From Siniperca chuatsi (taxonomy: Eukaryota; Chordata; Actinopteri; Centrarchiformes; Sinipercidae): 64,000 nucleotides of DNA. Each line of letters starts with the position of its first letter. Position 1 is the first letter of the stretch. Below are positions 1-12,335 of this stretch, one piece after another. The position numbers were made by a program, and so were the translations under genes. The notes under the pieces were generated by a model that was not told where the DNA came from, ran no database searches, and was given only the letters and a program-made list of their open reading frames with translations. The stretch lies in assembly GCF_020085105.1 (NCBI RefSeq), contig NC_058061.1, positions 3,570,284 through 3,634,283 on the forward strand. The letters are read 5' to 3'.

Positions 1-249
1 CACAGGGAGACGCACACTTCTTATTTCTTTGTGGAAATGTTTTCACATCACAGATGATGACTAAAGACACCAAAATGCGAGTCTTAAAAAGGTAAAACCT
101 GAGACTTGACATGCGGTGTGCTGTTATAGGAGTTTAATGTGGCGCTGCTCTGCAGGTGTGCTGGACTGGATAATATACTTCTCATAATCGTAGGTTAGGT
201 AACAACATCAGTAAAAATGTTGCTTATTTATCAAAACATTTAAAAATCA

Positions 250-645
250 ATGCTGTGAATAAATTTGAATCAAGCCATCCCAACAATGGACTCTTTGAAC
301 CGCCGCGGTCAGGGAAGCGCTACCGCAGTCACAGGACCAAAAACAGAGGTTCAAGGAGGGGCTACTTCCCTCAAGCCATCCGAATCCTGACCGAGGACAC
401 TGCCACGGCTCCCGATAGGCTACACCTCCGACGTTTCCTCTTCACAAATACCTCCACCCTTCCCTTGCATCCCTTTAATATATTTGTACTTTCACACAAT
501 TCTATCCATCTCTTGCTGTTGTGTATATTGTATTTGATATTTTGTTAGTTATGTTAAGCACAGCGCCGGAGGGGGCAACAAAGCATTTCACTGCACAGTG
601 TAGAGATATGTTGAGTATGTGACAAATAAAACTACAATCAATTTC
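250..645 (+). mobile_element. Non-LTR retrotransposon 3' end (fragment)
   Basis: A short plus-strand reading frame at 255-548 has a basic stretch followed by FFP/YFPQAI-like residues, which is typical of the C-terminal tail of fish LINE proteins. It is followed by a LINE-type 3' tail with AATAAA at about 625-630. Only the end of the element remains and there is no reverse transcriptase core. The family is not certain. This is not a host gene. Confidence 0.5.
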
Positions 646-2410
646 AGAAAGCTATGAATGAGAGTGTGGAAACAAATTAAATATGATAAACTGAAAACAT
701 GGAGGATCTTTTCGCTCGGCAATCAGCACGCATCACGGCACTGTTTTGCATTTTTTTTCCTCTTATTTATTTACCCGTAGCCGTCGTGTGGCCTTAACCT
801 GTGCCTATCTGAGCTAATGGGTACAACTTGGGTCATTGGTTTTACATTAATTGATCGGGTCAAGGTTGTGTCCGAAATTGATTCAAACATAATTGTAGGT
901 GACAGGTTGGCTACAGTTTTCTAAATGGACATAAAGCATCTCTGAATAGCCAGACAAACAGTTGGATAGATCCTGTAGATAGAGCGCAGCAGAGGGGGAG
1001 AGCACATCAAAGAAAATCTAATTAAAAGTATGCTTCATAGTAATTGCATTCACACCTTGATAGGTTTAATTACTTGAACAACAGCATCAAAAGCCTTGAT
1101 CTCCTGCTACAAAACAATATAAAGCCAGACTGAAAGCATTAAAACTTGCCATCTTATCAGTCTGTTAACATATTGGCCAAGTCTGTCATTAAATACTTTT
1201 TTTTCCCATACAGGATGAAAGACTTTACTGCGGCTCAAACTGTCTTTTAATTAGCTGGAGTTTGCCTGGATTCTGCTGTTAAGTGGCTCAAAACACCTTT
1301 TGTTTGTCATTGGTTTTAATTGAGTGGTTCTATATTTAGATTTCACAAACAATCAGGCAGACAGACACTCTGATCCTTGCCTGAATGTGAATTATCATCC
1401 CAAAAGTGGGTCAGGTAAACACTCCACTATGTTGTTTTAATCAAGTTCTAGACCGAGTGGACAGATTTAACACTGCTGCTGGACTTCAGAAAGACATTCA
1501 GAGGATAAACGAGCACTCTGCAGTCACCAGAGCTGTACACTTGAGATTTGGATTGCAAAAATTAGGACTCGACATATTCTAGACTTGAATGCCCGAAAAC
1601 TCCTCTTGACTTAAGACTTGAGGGCAAAAAAAAGCTGAGGAGAGCTGACTTGGTGACCCATAAATATTGAAAAAAATGCTCCACTTTTGCCTTTTGGAGC
1701 TCTGCCGAATAAATCAATAACATAACCAGGAGGCACACAACATCTCCATAACCTAACGTACACCTGCAGCTGCTGGCACCAGAATAAAATGGAGAATACT
1801 GAAAAGTCGGATGAGAGAAATTAGCCTTTCATTATAAAATTAATTAGTCTATATACGAGTAGCTCAATAGTTTCTCCTCCTCTCCGGCATATATCGCCTA
1901 TTTTCCTCCCTGCAGCCGTGAAAATGATTCTGACGCACAAATTATTTATGTGCTAGTTACTGCTTTCAGTTATTAAAAAGAGCTCCTTTTCCTATTTGTT
2001 AAATATCTAAGATTATTATTAAAATGTTTTCATTTGTTTGCTGTATTAATAATTAGAAAATAATCTATTTTTCCATGCCACCCCAACAAATCATAATTTG
2101 TGCACTCAAATTTGCCTTTTAGGGCTTTGGATTTTTGTTCAACACGACACAAGCGCTGAGTGGCCCACGATCAGCACTGATGCTGGTTTTAATGAGACCA
2201 AACAGAGATGTGTGAAGATCAAAACCAGGAGCAGCGATGTACAGAAACACCACAATATTCAGAGCGTTTACATTGAACCATTTGACATACAGATGCTGTG
2301 ATTCATTACCTGCAACTGGACGTTAAACGCCCTGTTTCCAGTAAAAAAAAAGGTATTTGGTGTGATTTCGGCCATTGTGCTACTGTAATTTTTATACTAG
2401 CATTGATTGC
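646..2410. other. Intergenic, nothing recognised
   Basis: AT-rich sequence with no convincing exon, RNA gene or well-defined repeat. The short open frames here have no recognisable protein content. Confidence 0.5.
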
Positions 2411-2618
2411 AAAAGACTTGAAACTTGACTCGGACCGAAAGGCCGGAGACTTGACTCGGACCTGGTCCAAAAGACCCTAGATTTGACTCTGACCTGGTCC
2501 AAAAGACCTGAGATTTGACTCTGACCTGGTCCAAAAGACCTGAGATTTGTCTCGGACCTGGTCCAAAAGACCTGAGATTTGTCTCGGACCTGGTCCAAAA
2601 GACCTGAGACTTGACTAC
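2411..2618. repeat. 32-bp minisatellite, about five full units
   Basis: The unit begins GACCTGGTCCAAAAGACCTG and recurs at 2459, 2491, 2523, 2555 and 2587, an exact 32-bp period. Diverged partial units precede it from 2411. 32 is not a multiple of 3, so the overlapping minus-strand frames here are artefacts of the repeat. Confidence 0.9.
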
Positions 2619-3866
2619 AATCAATCAGGAACAACAATGAGTGGTTTAGCTGAAAGTTACTGAATAAATATTCAATTTCTTTGTATTTTTGTTCTCTACA
2701 AAGTTTTTAACACTAGTAACACTTTCAGCCAAAGATATACCAAATAAAAATATTCAAAGTGCTTTAGCACAGGTGCAGATGTCTCATGTGACCTGTTATT
2801 TTTTATATTAATCAATTTTAATTTTACTCTACTATTGTTGTCACACACGCAAAAACAAAAGAAAAAAGCCAATGGTTTATGGATGGTGTTTTTAGATTTT
2901 GAACAGTTTTGGATCCATACTAGTTATTTGTTTTTCTTCTCCACTGATTTAACACTCCCTTTCTGCAAATTACGCTTGTTTCTGTAAATGTTATACAGAG
3001 TCATTGGTGGGGAAAGCAATATTCTGACTTTCATACTTTCCCATGACTCAAAGCAGTAATGTCAATATCTACAATTTTTGCTGTGCTAGTGAAACTGAAA
3101 TATTGCACATATCATCATTCAACCGCTTCTCTACTAAAATCCACCAGCATCTTAATTTTCTAGCATTTTTTGCCTGGAATAAAATCTCGAGGACGAAAAA
3201 TGTCTGATAGTTCTGTGCAGATATACTGTTTATATCAGTTTTTTGATATTAAGATGGCGAGTCAGTGGTGCTCAAAAGTGTGTTTCTTGTGAGTTTATCA
3301 CACTTTATGGTTTGTTTTTTATCCCTGTAGAGAGTTTTATTTTTGCTTTTGATATTTGTATGGCAAATGTTTGATAGGATTGTTATGTTTTTCTCAAGGT
3401 TTATGATGAAATGCTTCCAAGATAAAAAAAAAAAAACAAAAAAACAAAAACAAACTGACAATATGGGCCATACACATGATTTACAAAAAGCAAATTGCTG
3501 CTGATGAGCGATTGCTCTGTGTACGGTCTGTCCTGCTTCCCTCCCCATAATGGCAGAACTCCCATTAGAGTTTGGCAGCAAAAGACCAACAGTAATCACC
3601 TGCCATTGTCAACGTTACATTTTTGGTCCAAAGAAAACTTCATAAGCGGCCTGATATCAACAGATTTGGACAGATAACGGTGACCACAAACAACAAATGA
3701 CAAAGCTGCACTTTGCTTTCAGACGTTTATACATGCAAATACTGTACACCTCATGTATATAATCTATTACATTACCCATTCAGTATTTAATATTTACTCC
3801 TTTGCACTATTTGTATTTGTTTACAATTTATAGAAACAGTTTGACTTGTATATAGACTTGTTTGTG
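2619..3866. other. Intergenic, nothing recognised
   Basis: AT-rich DNA without supported exons. A poly-A/CAAAA stretch lies near 3425-3455. From about 3690 the sequence resembles the body of a degraded LINE tail that resumes after 4181. Confidence 0.45.
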
Positions 3867-4181
3867 AAACTGAAGTTTGGAGCCACAGAGTAAAATATTG
3901 GCATTCACTTGTATTTTCTGAAAATGTTACCTCCCTGCATTGTGGTTTAAAGTTTGTTTCAAAGCTTTCTCCATACAGTCAGGTATGTCAGTCTGGTGGA
4001 GAACACTAAATACATTTTTATTTATATTTTTATGGCTAAAGAGAGTCTATTACTCTACTAAGATATTTAGTCTAAAAAACTTTTCACGTCATTAAACCCC
4101 CCATAAATATTTTAGGTCCAGGTGAGATCACACCTTTTGCATCCTCCAGCCTTCCACCATTACAAAGGTTAATAATGACTT
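3867..4181. repeat. Local direct repeat, copy 1
   Basis: Nearly identical over most of its length to 6277-6613. Both copies run from AAACTGAAGTTTGGAGCCAC to TTAATAATGACTT. They differ mainly by a small insertion and a replaced segment in the middle. No coding potential was seen. Confidence 0.9.
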
Positions 4182-4380
4182 ATAATACACATATACACAC
4201 ACCTATTTATTCACCTACTTGTGTATAATGTTTTGTCGTCCTTTTTTTTAGCTGTATGTCTTTCTATCTTCCTGTAAATTGTTCTTGGACCTGCGTGTAA
4301 CATCGAGAGCAACTTAAAACCGGAGTCACACTCCTTGTATGTGTTCACATACTTGGCCAATAAAGCTGATTCTGATTCTA
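4182..4380 (+). mobile_element. LINE 3' tail ending in TTCTGAT-type repeats
   Basis: Ends with CTTGGCCAATAAAGCTGATT followed by CTGATTCT-type repeats, a common 3' terminus of fish non-LTR elements. The direct-repeat unit at 3867-4181 appears to interrupt this tail. Confidence 0.6.
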
Positions 4381-4645
4381 CTACCGTCTTTTCACTGTGA
4401 AAGGAAACCACAGCAGCAAGGTGCGAATACTCCAATTGATTCACACCTGTAGAAGTCTATTCATCAAATAGACTAATTTTAAAAAGGAGAGTTGAAGTAG
4501 GATTACCCTCAGTGGCTTTTCTGAGTGCAGCTGTTGTGAAAATGGAGCAAAGGCTGCAGAGGCTGAACAAATCACAAACTCCTTTCTCTAAACCGAACAA
4601 ACACGGTAGCTGGGAAAGACACGTGGCATTACTTGTTTAATACTG

Positions 4646-4962
4646 GAGCTGCAACTAACAATTATTTTCATTTATCAATTAATCTGCTGATTATTTTCTA
4701 GATTTATTGTTTTATCTATAACTGTCCATCAAAGTTTCCCAGAACCCGAGGTGACATCTTAAAAAAAAATGTTTTTAATCCAACCAAAAGTCCACAACCC
4801 AAAGGATATTAGTTTATATTTAGTTCATAACTGTAAGAGACTGAAGAAACATTGAAGAAGCTGGAGCCAGACAGACAATTTGGGCTTTTTTTCCCTTAGA
4901 AATTACTCATAATTAGGCTAATAGACTATCAAAATAGTTGCAGACTAGCCATTGCAGCTCTA
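4646..4962. repeat. Dispersed repeat, CTGCAACTAA / AATCGATTA family
   Basis: Begins GCTGCAACTAACAATTATTT and ends near GTTGCAGACTAG...GCAGCTCTA, with roughly inverted ends. Related copies lie at 14441, 17640, 18601, 22086, 28236, 29578, 30000 and 33690. Probably a non-autonomous DNA element that is common in teleosts. Confidence 0.65.
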
Positions 4963-5559
4963 TTTTGTCCAACAAAAGAAACAATACACATTTTATTATA
5001 TATGAACACATGGAATAATAATATTAATGCAATATTAATAACCCACAGCTCTGTAAATACAACCGGGCACACAACAAGATACCTACCAATTAAAACTTAA
5101 AGACGACAATTTTACCACTTTTACCTTGTTTTAACATTTTGGTTTTATATACCAGTTATTTATTTTTTTACTTTCTCTGTTCATCTGTACTTATTTCTGC
5201 CCTCATGCTGCTGCAACAACTAGCCTATTTGAACATGTCACTTTGGGCTTTGGGACACTTTATTTTTCCACTTTTTCTGACATTTTGTATACAACTAATC
5301 AATTAACACAAAATTAAAATAATAGTTACCTTAGTTACAGCCCTGCTACCAATTATAAAAATACACCCATCACGAAACTCACAAATTCAAAACAATTAAC
5401 TGACCAACAAACCACAGACACCACAGCCAGAAGTCCCTTACATCAGCTTAATTAAAACACCAAACTGTTAGCTAGAAACACAAACAACAAACACGTGGAT
5501 GTAATATAACAACATGTCTTAAAACGTCCATTAACAAACACTAGAGCACTAAACTTACC

Positions 5560-5800
5560 GTTAGCAGTTAGCTCCTGCTTGCTAGCTGGGTTAGCTTGCT
5601 AGCTGGGTTAGCTTGGTTAGCTTGCTCATCCTCGCGCTCCCGTCCTGACGATGACGACCGCCGCAGAAACAACTAAACAATCACATTTCCCGAGTTTGGA
5701 AACATTTGGTTCCAATTTTCTTCTTTCTGTCATCTTTCGACCGCCATTTTAAAGTTTAAAAACTGCGGCATTTTAGGCGAAACGGTCGTTCCCGCCCGCC
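5560..5800 (-). promoter_or_regulatory. Candidate CpG promoter and first exon
   Basis: Locally CpG-rich sequence within AT-rich DNA, with TGACG motifs near 5647-5655 and a GCCATTTT-type site on the minus-strand side. A good minus-strand donor (ACG|GTAAGT) lies at about 5560. The stretch 5570-5625 repeats TTAGC/GCTAGC units, as does the arf2 promoter at 40.43-40.48 kb. No coding exon of a matching gene was recognised to the left, so the gene it serves is unknown. Confidence 0.4.
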
Positions 5801-6276
5801 CCCAAAAAACACCTTAAACTCTGCGCACCTGCCGCGTGGTCGTGATCGCTGTGGGAGCGCTCGATTTGCGTGACTTTATGTGCGAGCCGGGCGGTGATTC
5901 AAACAAGCGATAACTCGAGGTTTTTGTTCCAATTAAGAGGTTACAAGTCGGCTGTGGGATTGTTATAAAACCTACTGGCATAATGTAGAAACAGGATTTA
6001 ACAATATAATATTGTACAAATATAATAAAATGCAAAAAAAAATAAATAAATCTTAAAAATAATTATTTTGGGTTTTTTTTTTGAAGCCACATGTATGTAT
6101 TTCTAAAATAAAACTATTCAGGTAAATATCTTTTTTATATCCTTTTATTTTATTTTATTTTTACACATGTAAGATGTCCACATTCTTAAGAAAAACTCTT
6201 ACGAATGGCTTTTTTTTTTAAGACATTTCATCATATAAATGAAGAATTTGTCAAAAATAATGTACAATTTTCCAAT

Positions 6277-6613
6277 AAACTGAAGTTTGGAGCCACAGAG
6301 TAAAATATTGGCATTCACTTGTATTTTCTGAAAATGTTACCTCCCTGCATTGTGGTTTAAAGTTTGTTTCAAAGCTTTCTCCATACAGTCAGGTATGTCA
6401 GTCTGGTGGAGAACACTAAATACATTTTTAATTTATATATTTTTATGGCTAAAGAGAGTCTATTGTCTAAAACTTGTGCAATATGCAGTATGTGTAATAA
6501 CAGAGTGTAAACCTTTCACGTCATTAAACCCCCCATAAATATTTTAGGTCCAGGTGAGATCACACCTTTTGCATCCTCCAGCCTTCCACCATTGCAAAGA
6601 TTAATAATGACTT
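6277..6613. repeat. Local direct repeat, copy 2
   Basis: Direct-orientation copy of 3867-4181, offset by about 2.4 kb, with the same left and right ends and a longer central segment. The pair flanks the candidate promoter at 5560-5800. Confidence 0.9.
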
Positions 6614-6619
6614 GAAGAT

Positions 6620-7156
6620 AAATGATACTGCAGTAAAAGTATGTAAGTTTAATCAGGAAAATGTACTTAAAGTATAAAAGTAAAAGTACTTGGTGCAGTG
6701 AAACGTCCCTGTGGCTGCTGTACTGTTATATATTCTATCATCAGGTTATTATTCCTCGTGCATTAATGTAAAGCAGGATGTTGCTGCTGCAGCTGGTGGA
6801 GCCGGAGCTCATGTTGAACAATAATTAAAAATACATTTAAATAATTTAAATAATGAAAATGAAAAGCAGCAAATCTTCGCATTTGGAGAAGATAAACGAT
6901 TATCAAAATAGTTGCCAATTAATTTTAATAGTCAATCGACTAATCAACTAATAATTTCAGCTGCACTTGTAAAAGTTCATGTTTTGTGTGCTAAAATCTT
7001 AATTTGTAAAGTAACTCAGATCATTTATATTTTTATATTTAGCAGAGTAGAAGCAGCATGTGGCATCAGAAGAAAATACTCAAGTAGGCCTGAAGTACAA
7101 GTACCTCAAATTTGTACTTAAGTAGTACTTGAGTAAATGTACAGTCCACCACTGAT
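6620..7156. repeat. AAGTAC-rich hAT-like MITE remnant
   Basis: Contains AAAGTAAAAGTACTTGG-type sequence at its left and ends GTACAGTCCACCACTG, the inverted terminus of the CAGTGGTGGAAGTA family. The interior holds a fragment of the AATCGATTA family at about 6860-6965. Nested and degraded. Confidence 0.55.
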
Positions 7157-7552
7157 AATGAAGTGGAATCTACAAAATGACGTCCCCACACTACTTTAAA
7201 CTCTAAATATTTGACTCTTCCAGTTAAAAACTGGAGCTCACCTCCTGAAAAAAAAAATCCTCTAAAAGATGAAAAAATATAATAACTCTGCTTTTTTAAA
7301 CTGTTGAATTTCTGACTTTGAACAGAGGAGGTTCGTACGTGGCTCGCTCTCCGCACTGAGAAATTAAATCAGTGATCACATCATCCCACATTCACGAGTT
7401 CTCTTTGAAGCCTTCCTGACCCATCTCGCCTCGGTCTCTCTTTTCTCTTTTTTAAATTTACCTGGCCATCTAGGCCAAAAATTAGTTGTCATGGCAACCC
7501 CTCCAGTGCTGCAGCGGAGAGGAAGGGTTACCCGAGCACACTGGTATTTAAC

Positions 7553-7588
<36 letters not shown>
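7553..7588. repeat. (CA)n microsatellite
   Basis: About 18 uninterrupted AC dinucleotides. Confidence 0.95.
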
Positions 7589-7589
<1 letters not shown>

Positions 7590-7996
7590 CACAGAGAGTA
7601 GGTCAGTGGAGAAATCGGCTCTTCAGCCTCTGAAGCCACAGTGCACAGCGCTCGGAGCCATCCAGCAGAGGATCTGTGCAGACTGCCAGGACTCCACAAT
7701 AACCTCCCGGCTGCCTTTTATGTTGCTCCACCAATGGGTTTTTGTCAGGACTCCGTCCAGGATTTATTTTTGTCTAGTTTTGGGCCGATAACGGTTTTAA
7801 TAATCATCTACTTTAAATCAGGCAGAGCAGCACGTTCTTTTCTTAACTCGGCCCCTGAGATCACATCTACTTCTAATAATGTCATCATTTACGCAAGTAA
7901 TGTGCCTAAGTGCAGTTTTAGGGTACTTCAGTATTATTTCACTACATTTTAGAGGGAAATATTTTACTTTTTGCTGCACTACATTTATCTGACAGC

Positions 7997-8175
7997 ACAG
8001 GTGGAAGAAGTATTTAGGTCCTTCACTTAAGTGATCAATACAACGAAATAAAAATACTCTATTACAAGTTCAAGTCCTGCATTCAAAATCCTACTTCAGT
8101 AAAAGTACTCATAATGGACTATCTTCAAATTGCTCTTTATTTAAGTAAAGGATCTGAATACTTCTTCCACCACTG
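7997..8175. mobile_element. Compact hAT-like MITE, CAGTGGTGGAAG termini
   Basis: An element of about 180 bp. Its left end reads CAGGTGGAAGAAGTATTTAG and its right end, reverse complemented, reads CAGTGGTGGAAGAAGTATTC, so it has long imperfect terminal inverted repeats. It has no coding capacity. It is the smallest near-complete member of the family whose target duplication is visible at 44119-44926. Confidence 0.7.
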
Positions 8176-9290
8176 CTTTTACTTCAATATTTCTTGTCTT
8201 GGTTAACTGCATACAGGTAGACAACATTTTAAATGCAAGAAAGTCTACGTTTAATATGAAATTATTTATTCAACATATTTAAAAACAGGTCTGAAAAGGG
8301 CACAAAACTTTCAAATTATATAAAACTAACAAACCCTATTTGATTTTAAAACAATGTGGGTAAACTTCGGACTTAACGAATGAGACTGTTTGTATATATG
8401 CCGACATTTTAGCAACGGATCTTCGTGATAAAATGCAAACAGTAAGTGCAAATATTCAAAGTAAAAGAAAATGTGTTTACACAACCACCAATAACAAAAA
8501 GGTCAGAAACGCTTTATTTTACAGGTGTGTGATTTCCCAATAACTTTACCTGGAAATAACTATGTAATTTGGTATTAATTAAAGGAAAAATAGGAATATT
8601 CCTGAAAGAACCGCCCCATCTAAACCCAAGTAAATGTTTATTCATTTATAATTGCAGACTTTATTCTAAATGTTGAGTTGTATGTTTGTCTATATAGACT
8701 TCAGCTGACCTACTGTTCTCTGACTAAAAGTCTCTATTTTGCCTGTAATTAGTTTGAAATCACCAGAAATCACTTCAGAGGAAATTATTAGGAAATCTTT
8801 CAGAAATTACTGACCTGTAAAATAAAGTCTTAACTTCAGGTCCGCTTTTTCCAGAGCTTTAACCACATCTCAAGGGCTTCCTCGGCAGTTTGCTCAGTGT
8901 CGTGATAAAAACATTTTTTTCTGTCAAGAATTAATTCTCACACTCAACACCTACAGCAAGTTTTAGATATTTGGTTGTTTAAACATCACAAGACAATGCA
9001 GTTCCTTCACTGTCACTGTGCAAATATAGCGATGAAAGAGTTCTTACGGTTAAAGCATTTAAAGTTTGTTCTAATTAACATTGTTTTTAAGGCACAAATA
9101 AGAAGTTAATGTACAAAACATCAAACTGTCAGAAGTGTGAGAATTTACATGCTACATGATTGCAACCTGGGGTATTTTCATGATTATAATATCACAATTG
9201 TCTTCAATATCAATATCAAAATGCATGTGTTCATTTCTTACATTACACAGCTGAAAAACCACTGAATTCCTCCTTTGAGCTTTGACTCAG
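8176..9290. other. grb7 downstream flank
   Basis: No exon recognised. The grb7 3' UTR must begin below 9898. Minus-strand AATAAA hexamers occur near 8660 and 8512, but neither could be assigned as the true polyadenylation signal. Confidence 0.35.
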
Positions 9291-9309
9291 AGCGCCCTCT
9301 GGTGGCCAC
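9291..9309 (-). promoter_or_regulatory. CTCF-type binding motif
   Basis: The minus strand reads TGGCCACCAGAGGGCGCT, an excellent match to the vertebrate CTCF core consensus. It lies about 590 bp beyond the grb7 stop codon. The match is a sequence observation; occupancy is inferred. Confidence 0.65.
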
Positions 9310-9897
9310 AATCGATCAGTTCGTCAGTGAAATCTGGTGAAGCCACAATCAAACATGACCTCCTGCTGCCCTCATCACAGTGCACATCCTCCGCCTCTCG
9401 TCATGGCTGTATGGATGCGAATCAAAGTGCACATTAACAGTGCTCTTTCCTCAAAAGCGCTAAAAGTCTGTCCAACATGGCTAATTAAGCCATCGCCACG
9501 GGGACGGCAGCTCGTTAATTAAAAATAAAAAACCAACCACTGTCTGGAGCTGCACATGTAGTCGAAATAATTAAAAATACTAAAGAGAGGAGGGGCGGAC
9601 AATATGCTTCAAGTCTGGCTCACACTTCCCACGGGTCCACCACGTCTTACAATCCTGATAACATTATCACACAGACTACACACCTTTGCACTGCTCTGGC
9701 AGAATCAAGTCGTGTAATCGCTCTTTATCAACTGTGCTTCGTAGATATCAATACAATGTGATGACTAAGACTGGGGTCCACACTTTAGACTTGAATTAAA
9801 AGGTCTGGATGACTGATCCTGGGCCAAGAAGACGGGCTACGTTAAAAAGGATCGTGGACCAACAGGGCAGAGGTCACACAGGCTAAGTGTAAAGGAT

Positions 9898-10234
9898 TCA
9901 GAGTGCTACACAGACGCAGGGGTGTTTGAGGCAGACAGGAAGGATGCCCTTGTTGATTTGGTGGAACTCCACCAGCTGCAAGAGGTCGATGAAGAGAGTC
10001 AGGCCGTCGTCCATGGTAAAGTACTTCCTGCCTCCCTCTTCGCACTGCAGAGACGAGGACAGTCACAGTTAGGATGCACAATAAAGACGTGTTTTGTTCC
10101 TGAAAGAATGAGGTTCTTTGAGAGACTGAAGGGAACTCACAGGGATTACCAGGTAATGTTTGGTCTTCAGCTTGTAACACAGCGAGAGGACAAAGCACTG
10201 GGCATGCTGCTGGCTCTCACGAATGAGGAACATC

Positions 10235-10294
<60 letters not shown>

Positions 10295-11730
10295 AGAGAG
10301 AAGCAATTCAGGTATTATTTTCTAAAGATACATTTTCACTGGTCAGCGTATATATTGTTAAATCGTGAACTCAACTTGAGTTTTTGGAGCTCATTAAGGA
10401 ATTTGAAAAGCCGCAGATGTATCGCACGCTCACGCTCCTACACACGATAACACACTGTGTGACGTGGGTCTATTACAATCTTGTCTTGCCTGTGTCAGTC
10501 AGTTCAATATCAGTTTTGAAGCGTCAGATTGAGCAATTAACGTCTGGGTGAATCATGGCACACAAAAAAAAAAAAAAACTGGCATCAACTTTTTTGACGT
10601 TTTTTGTTTTGTTTTCCTTTTTTGAATTACTTAAAAAAATGTTGCTTACAATATCGCATCAGCCTGTGTATTCTGTGTCATTTTATGCTGTATTTTGATT
10701 GGTTCAAAGAGTCCAAATGTGTCAAACAGACAGAGGAGGTTGTATAGTAGCTGGAATGTGCCGGTCCTCCATTGTTTACAAAACTCTCAGTCAGCACTGT
10801 CTGCAGCACATGTAGCAGAGCGCATCACAGCTGAGCAGGCGGTGGTGCGGACCGAGTCAAGTGGTGCCTTCACGGTAAGTTATTATAAATATTTAACATA
10901 AATATTAAAGAATATTTAACTTAAATATTTTGTCATATCGGTGCAAAATCCACATAGTAAAGGTCTATTTTCATTCCCCCTCTAAAATGGTATTGTAGCA
11001 AAAATCTCTAATTGTGTTTATGGCAAATAAACTACAGCTAAGGTATGTTTAGGGTTAGCCAATTAAAACACTTTGTTAAGATAGGGCTGGGGAAAGATCA
11101 AGATCTGTTGATAAAAGCAGGACGTTAGGGAGTACATTACCCACAATGCAACTCGGCCGTGACAGTTCGGTCGGAGATTCAGGTGTGTTACGCTAGAAGC
11201 GGCAAATGTAGCCTGAGGAGCTACACAGGTCTGGTAAGCTCACTTCTTTCTAACTCCACACCCCCAAATGTTTTTTTATGTTCAAACTTGTAGTCTTCAG
11301 CCCCAACTGATGCAGACTTTATCCACCTTTAACTCACATATGCAGTAGTACTCCCCAACACCTGGAAACAGACTTTTATCCCCTATAATTGCAGGTCTGT
11401 GACAAGAGGCAAACACTGGTCTCCTGCATGAAAATGAAAGTCGAATGTGCAACACGCCCATCCGCCACACTCTTATTTTCCGCCTCAGTACAGAAAGACC
11501 ACACTACTTCCTGTATTGACACAGAAAATTGGCACTGGACATAAATCCTGAGGTGCAGAATCTTCCAATATGGATGTAATTCCTCGGGATACTGGGCTGC
11601 TGTACAGTGTAAAAGGGCCTTTACAGTTGTTCCTCCACTCACCCGTCGACCAGGCCCTGCTTTTCTATCAGCCTCTGTGCTTCCTTTCTGGACACACCAC
11701 CATGAAACCACGGCTGGGACTTGTGGATGG
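9898..11730 (-). CDS. grb7: grb7 exons 12-14: SH2 domain
   Basis: Exons 11643-11730, 10141-10234 and 9898-10044 encode residues 420-528. [12 protein letters not shown] opens the domain, and FLIRES carries the phosphotyrosine-binding arginine (Arg454). TKHYLVIP supplies the beta-D histidine (His475). [13 protein letters not shown] and a VAL terminus close it. The binding residues are intact, so the protein should bind phosphotyrosine. The acceptor of exon 13 directly abuts a (TG)n tract. Confidence 0.92.
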
Positions 11731-12297
11731 CTACAAACAAAACACATAAAGGCAGGAAGCATAAGGAAGTGAGCAAGCACACAGTGTGATTTTATTTCAG
11801 ATATACAGAAGCCCTGGATCTGGACCCTGTCTCCTCTCATGTGGACTCACAGGAAGGTCTCGCGCCAGAGTTCAAGTTGGGCAGACTGCACCTCAGGGCT
11901 TCTCTCCTCTGCATCAGTGAGGAGAAGAGAACCAAAAACAACAGAAAAAGGTCACAAATTGCTGCAAATTACATGCTTTTACATCACTTTCCCTCCTTAT
12001 AATAATAATTGTGGTTTATTACAACATGGATCAAATTTTTGTAGGTTTTACCATTATTTGTATATAACGGTAATAATAACATTGTACTAAAATGTGGTTG
12101 AATCTGGATTTTTGATGCAGATATCAATATTAATATTTAAAAATTAAAAAAACAATGGCAGCATGTCGACGATATACATTTTTATATACAAGTATTTTTG
12201 ATAAGGAACCTCTAAATGTGGTTATTGTGACCAAGATATGTGCTGAGTGGGACGTTTTACAGTTGAAAAATAAACTAACAGTAAATTTAGACAGTAA

Positions 12298-12335
<38 letters not shown>

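Noticed and set aside
2392-2637. Overlapping minus-strand repeat peptides (FGPGQ-like)
   Set aside because: They are produced by the 32-bp minisatellite; no start, splice or homology support.
7376-7699. Minus-strand open frame containing a Cys-Val run
   Set aside because: The run is the translated (CA)n microsatellite; nothing else supports a gene.
9922-10368. Plus-strand open frame of 148 codons
   Set aside because: It is antisense to grb7 exons 13-14 and runs through the (CA)n tract; the minus-strand reading matches the SH2 domain.
11376-11840. Minus-strand open frame of 154 codons
   Set aside because: It is mainly intron sequence read through the exon 12 region in another frame; the true exon is only 11643-11730.
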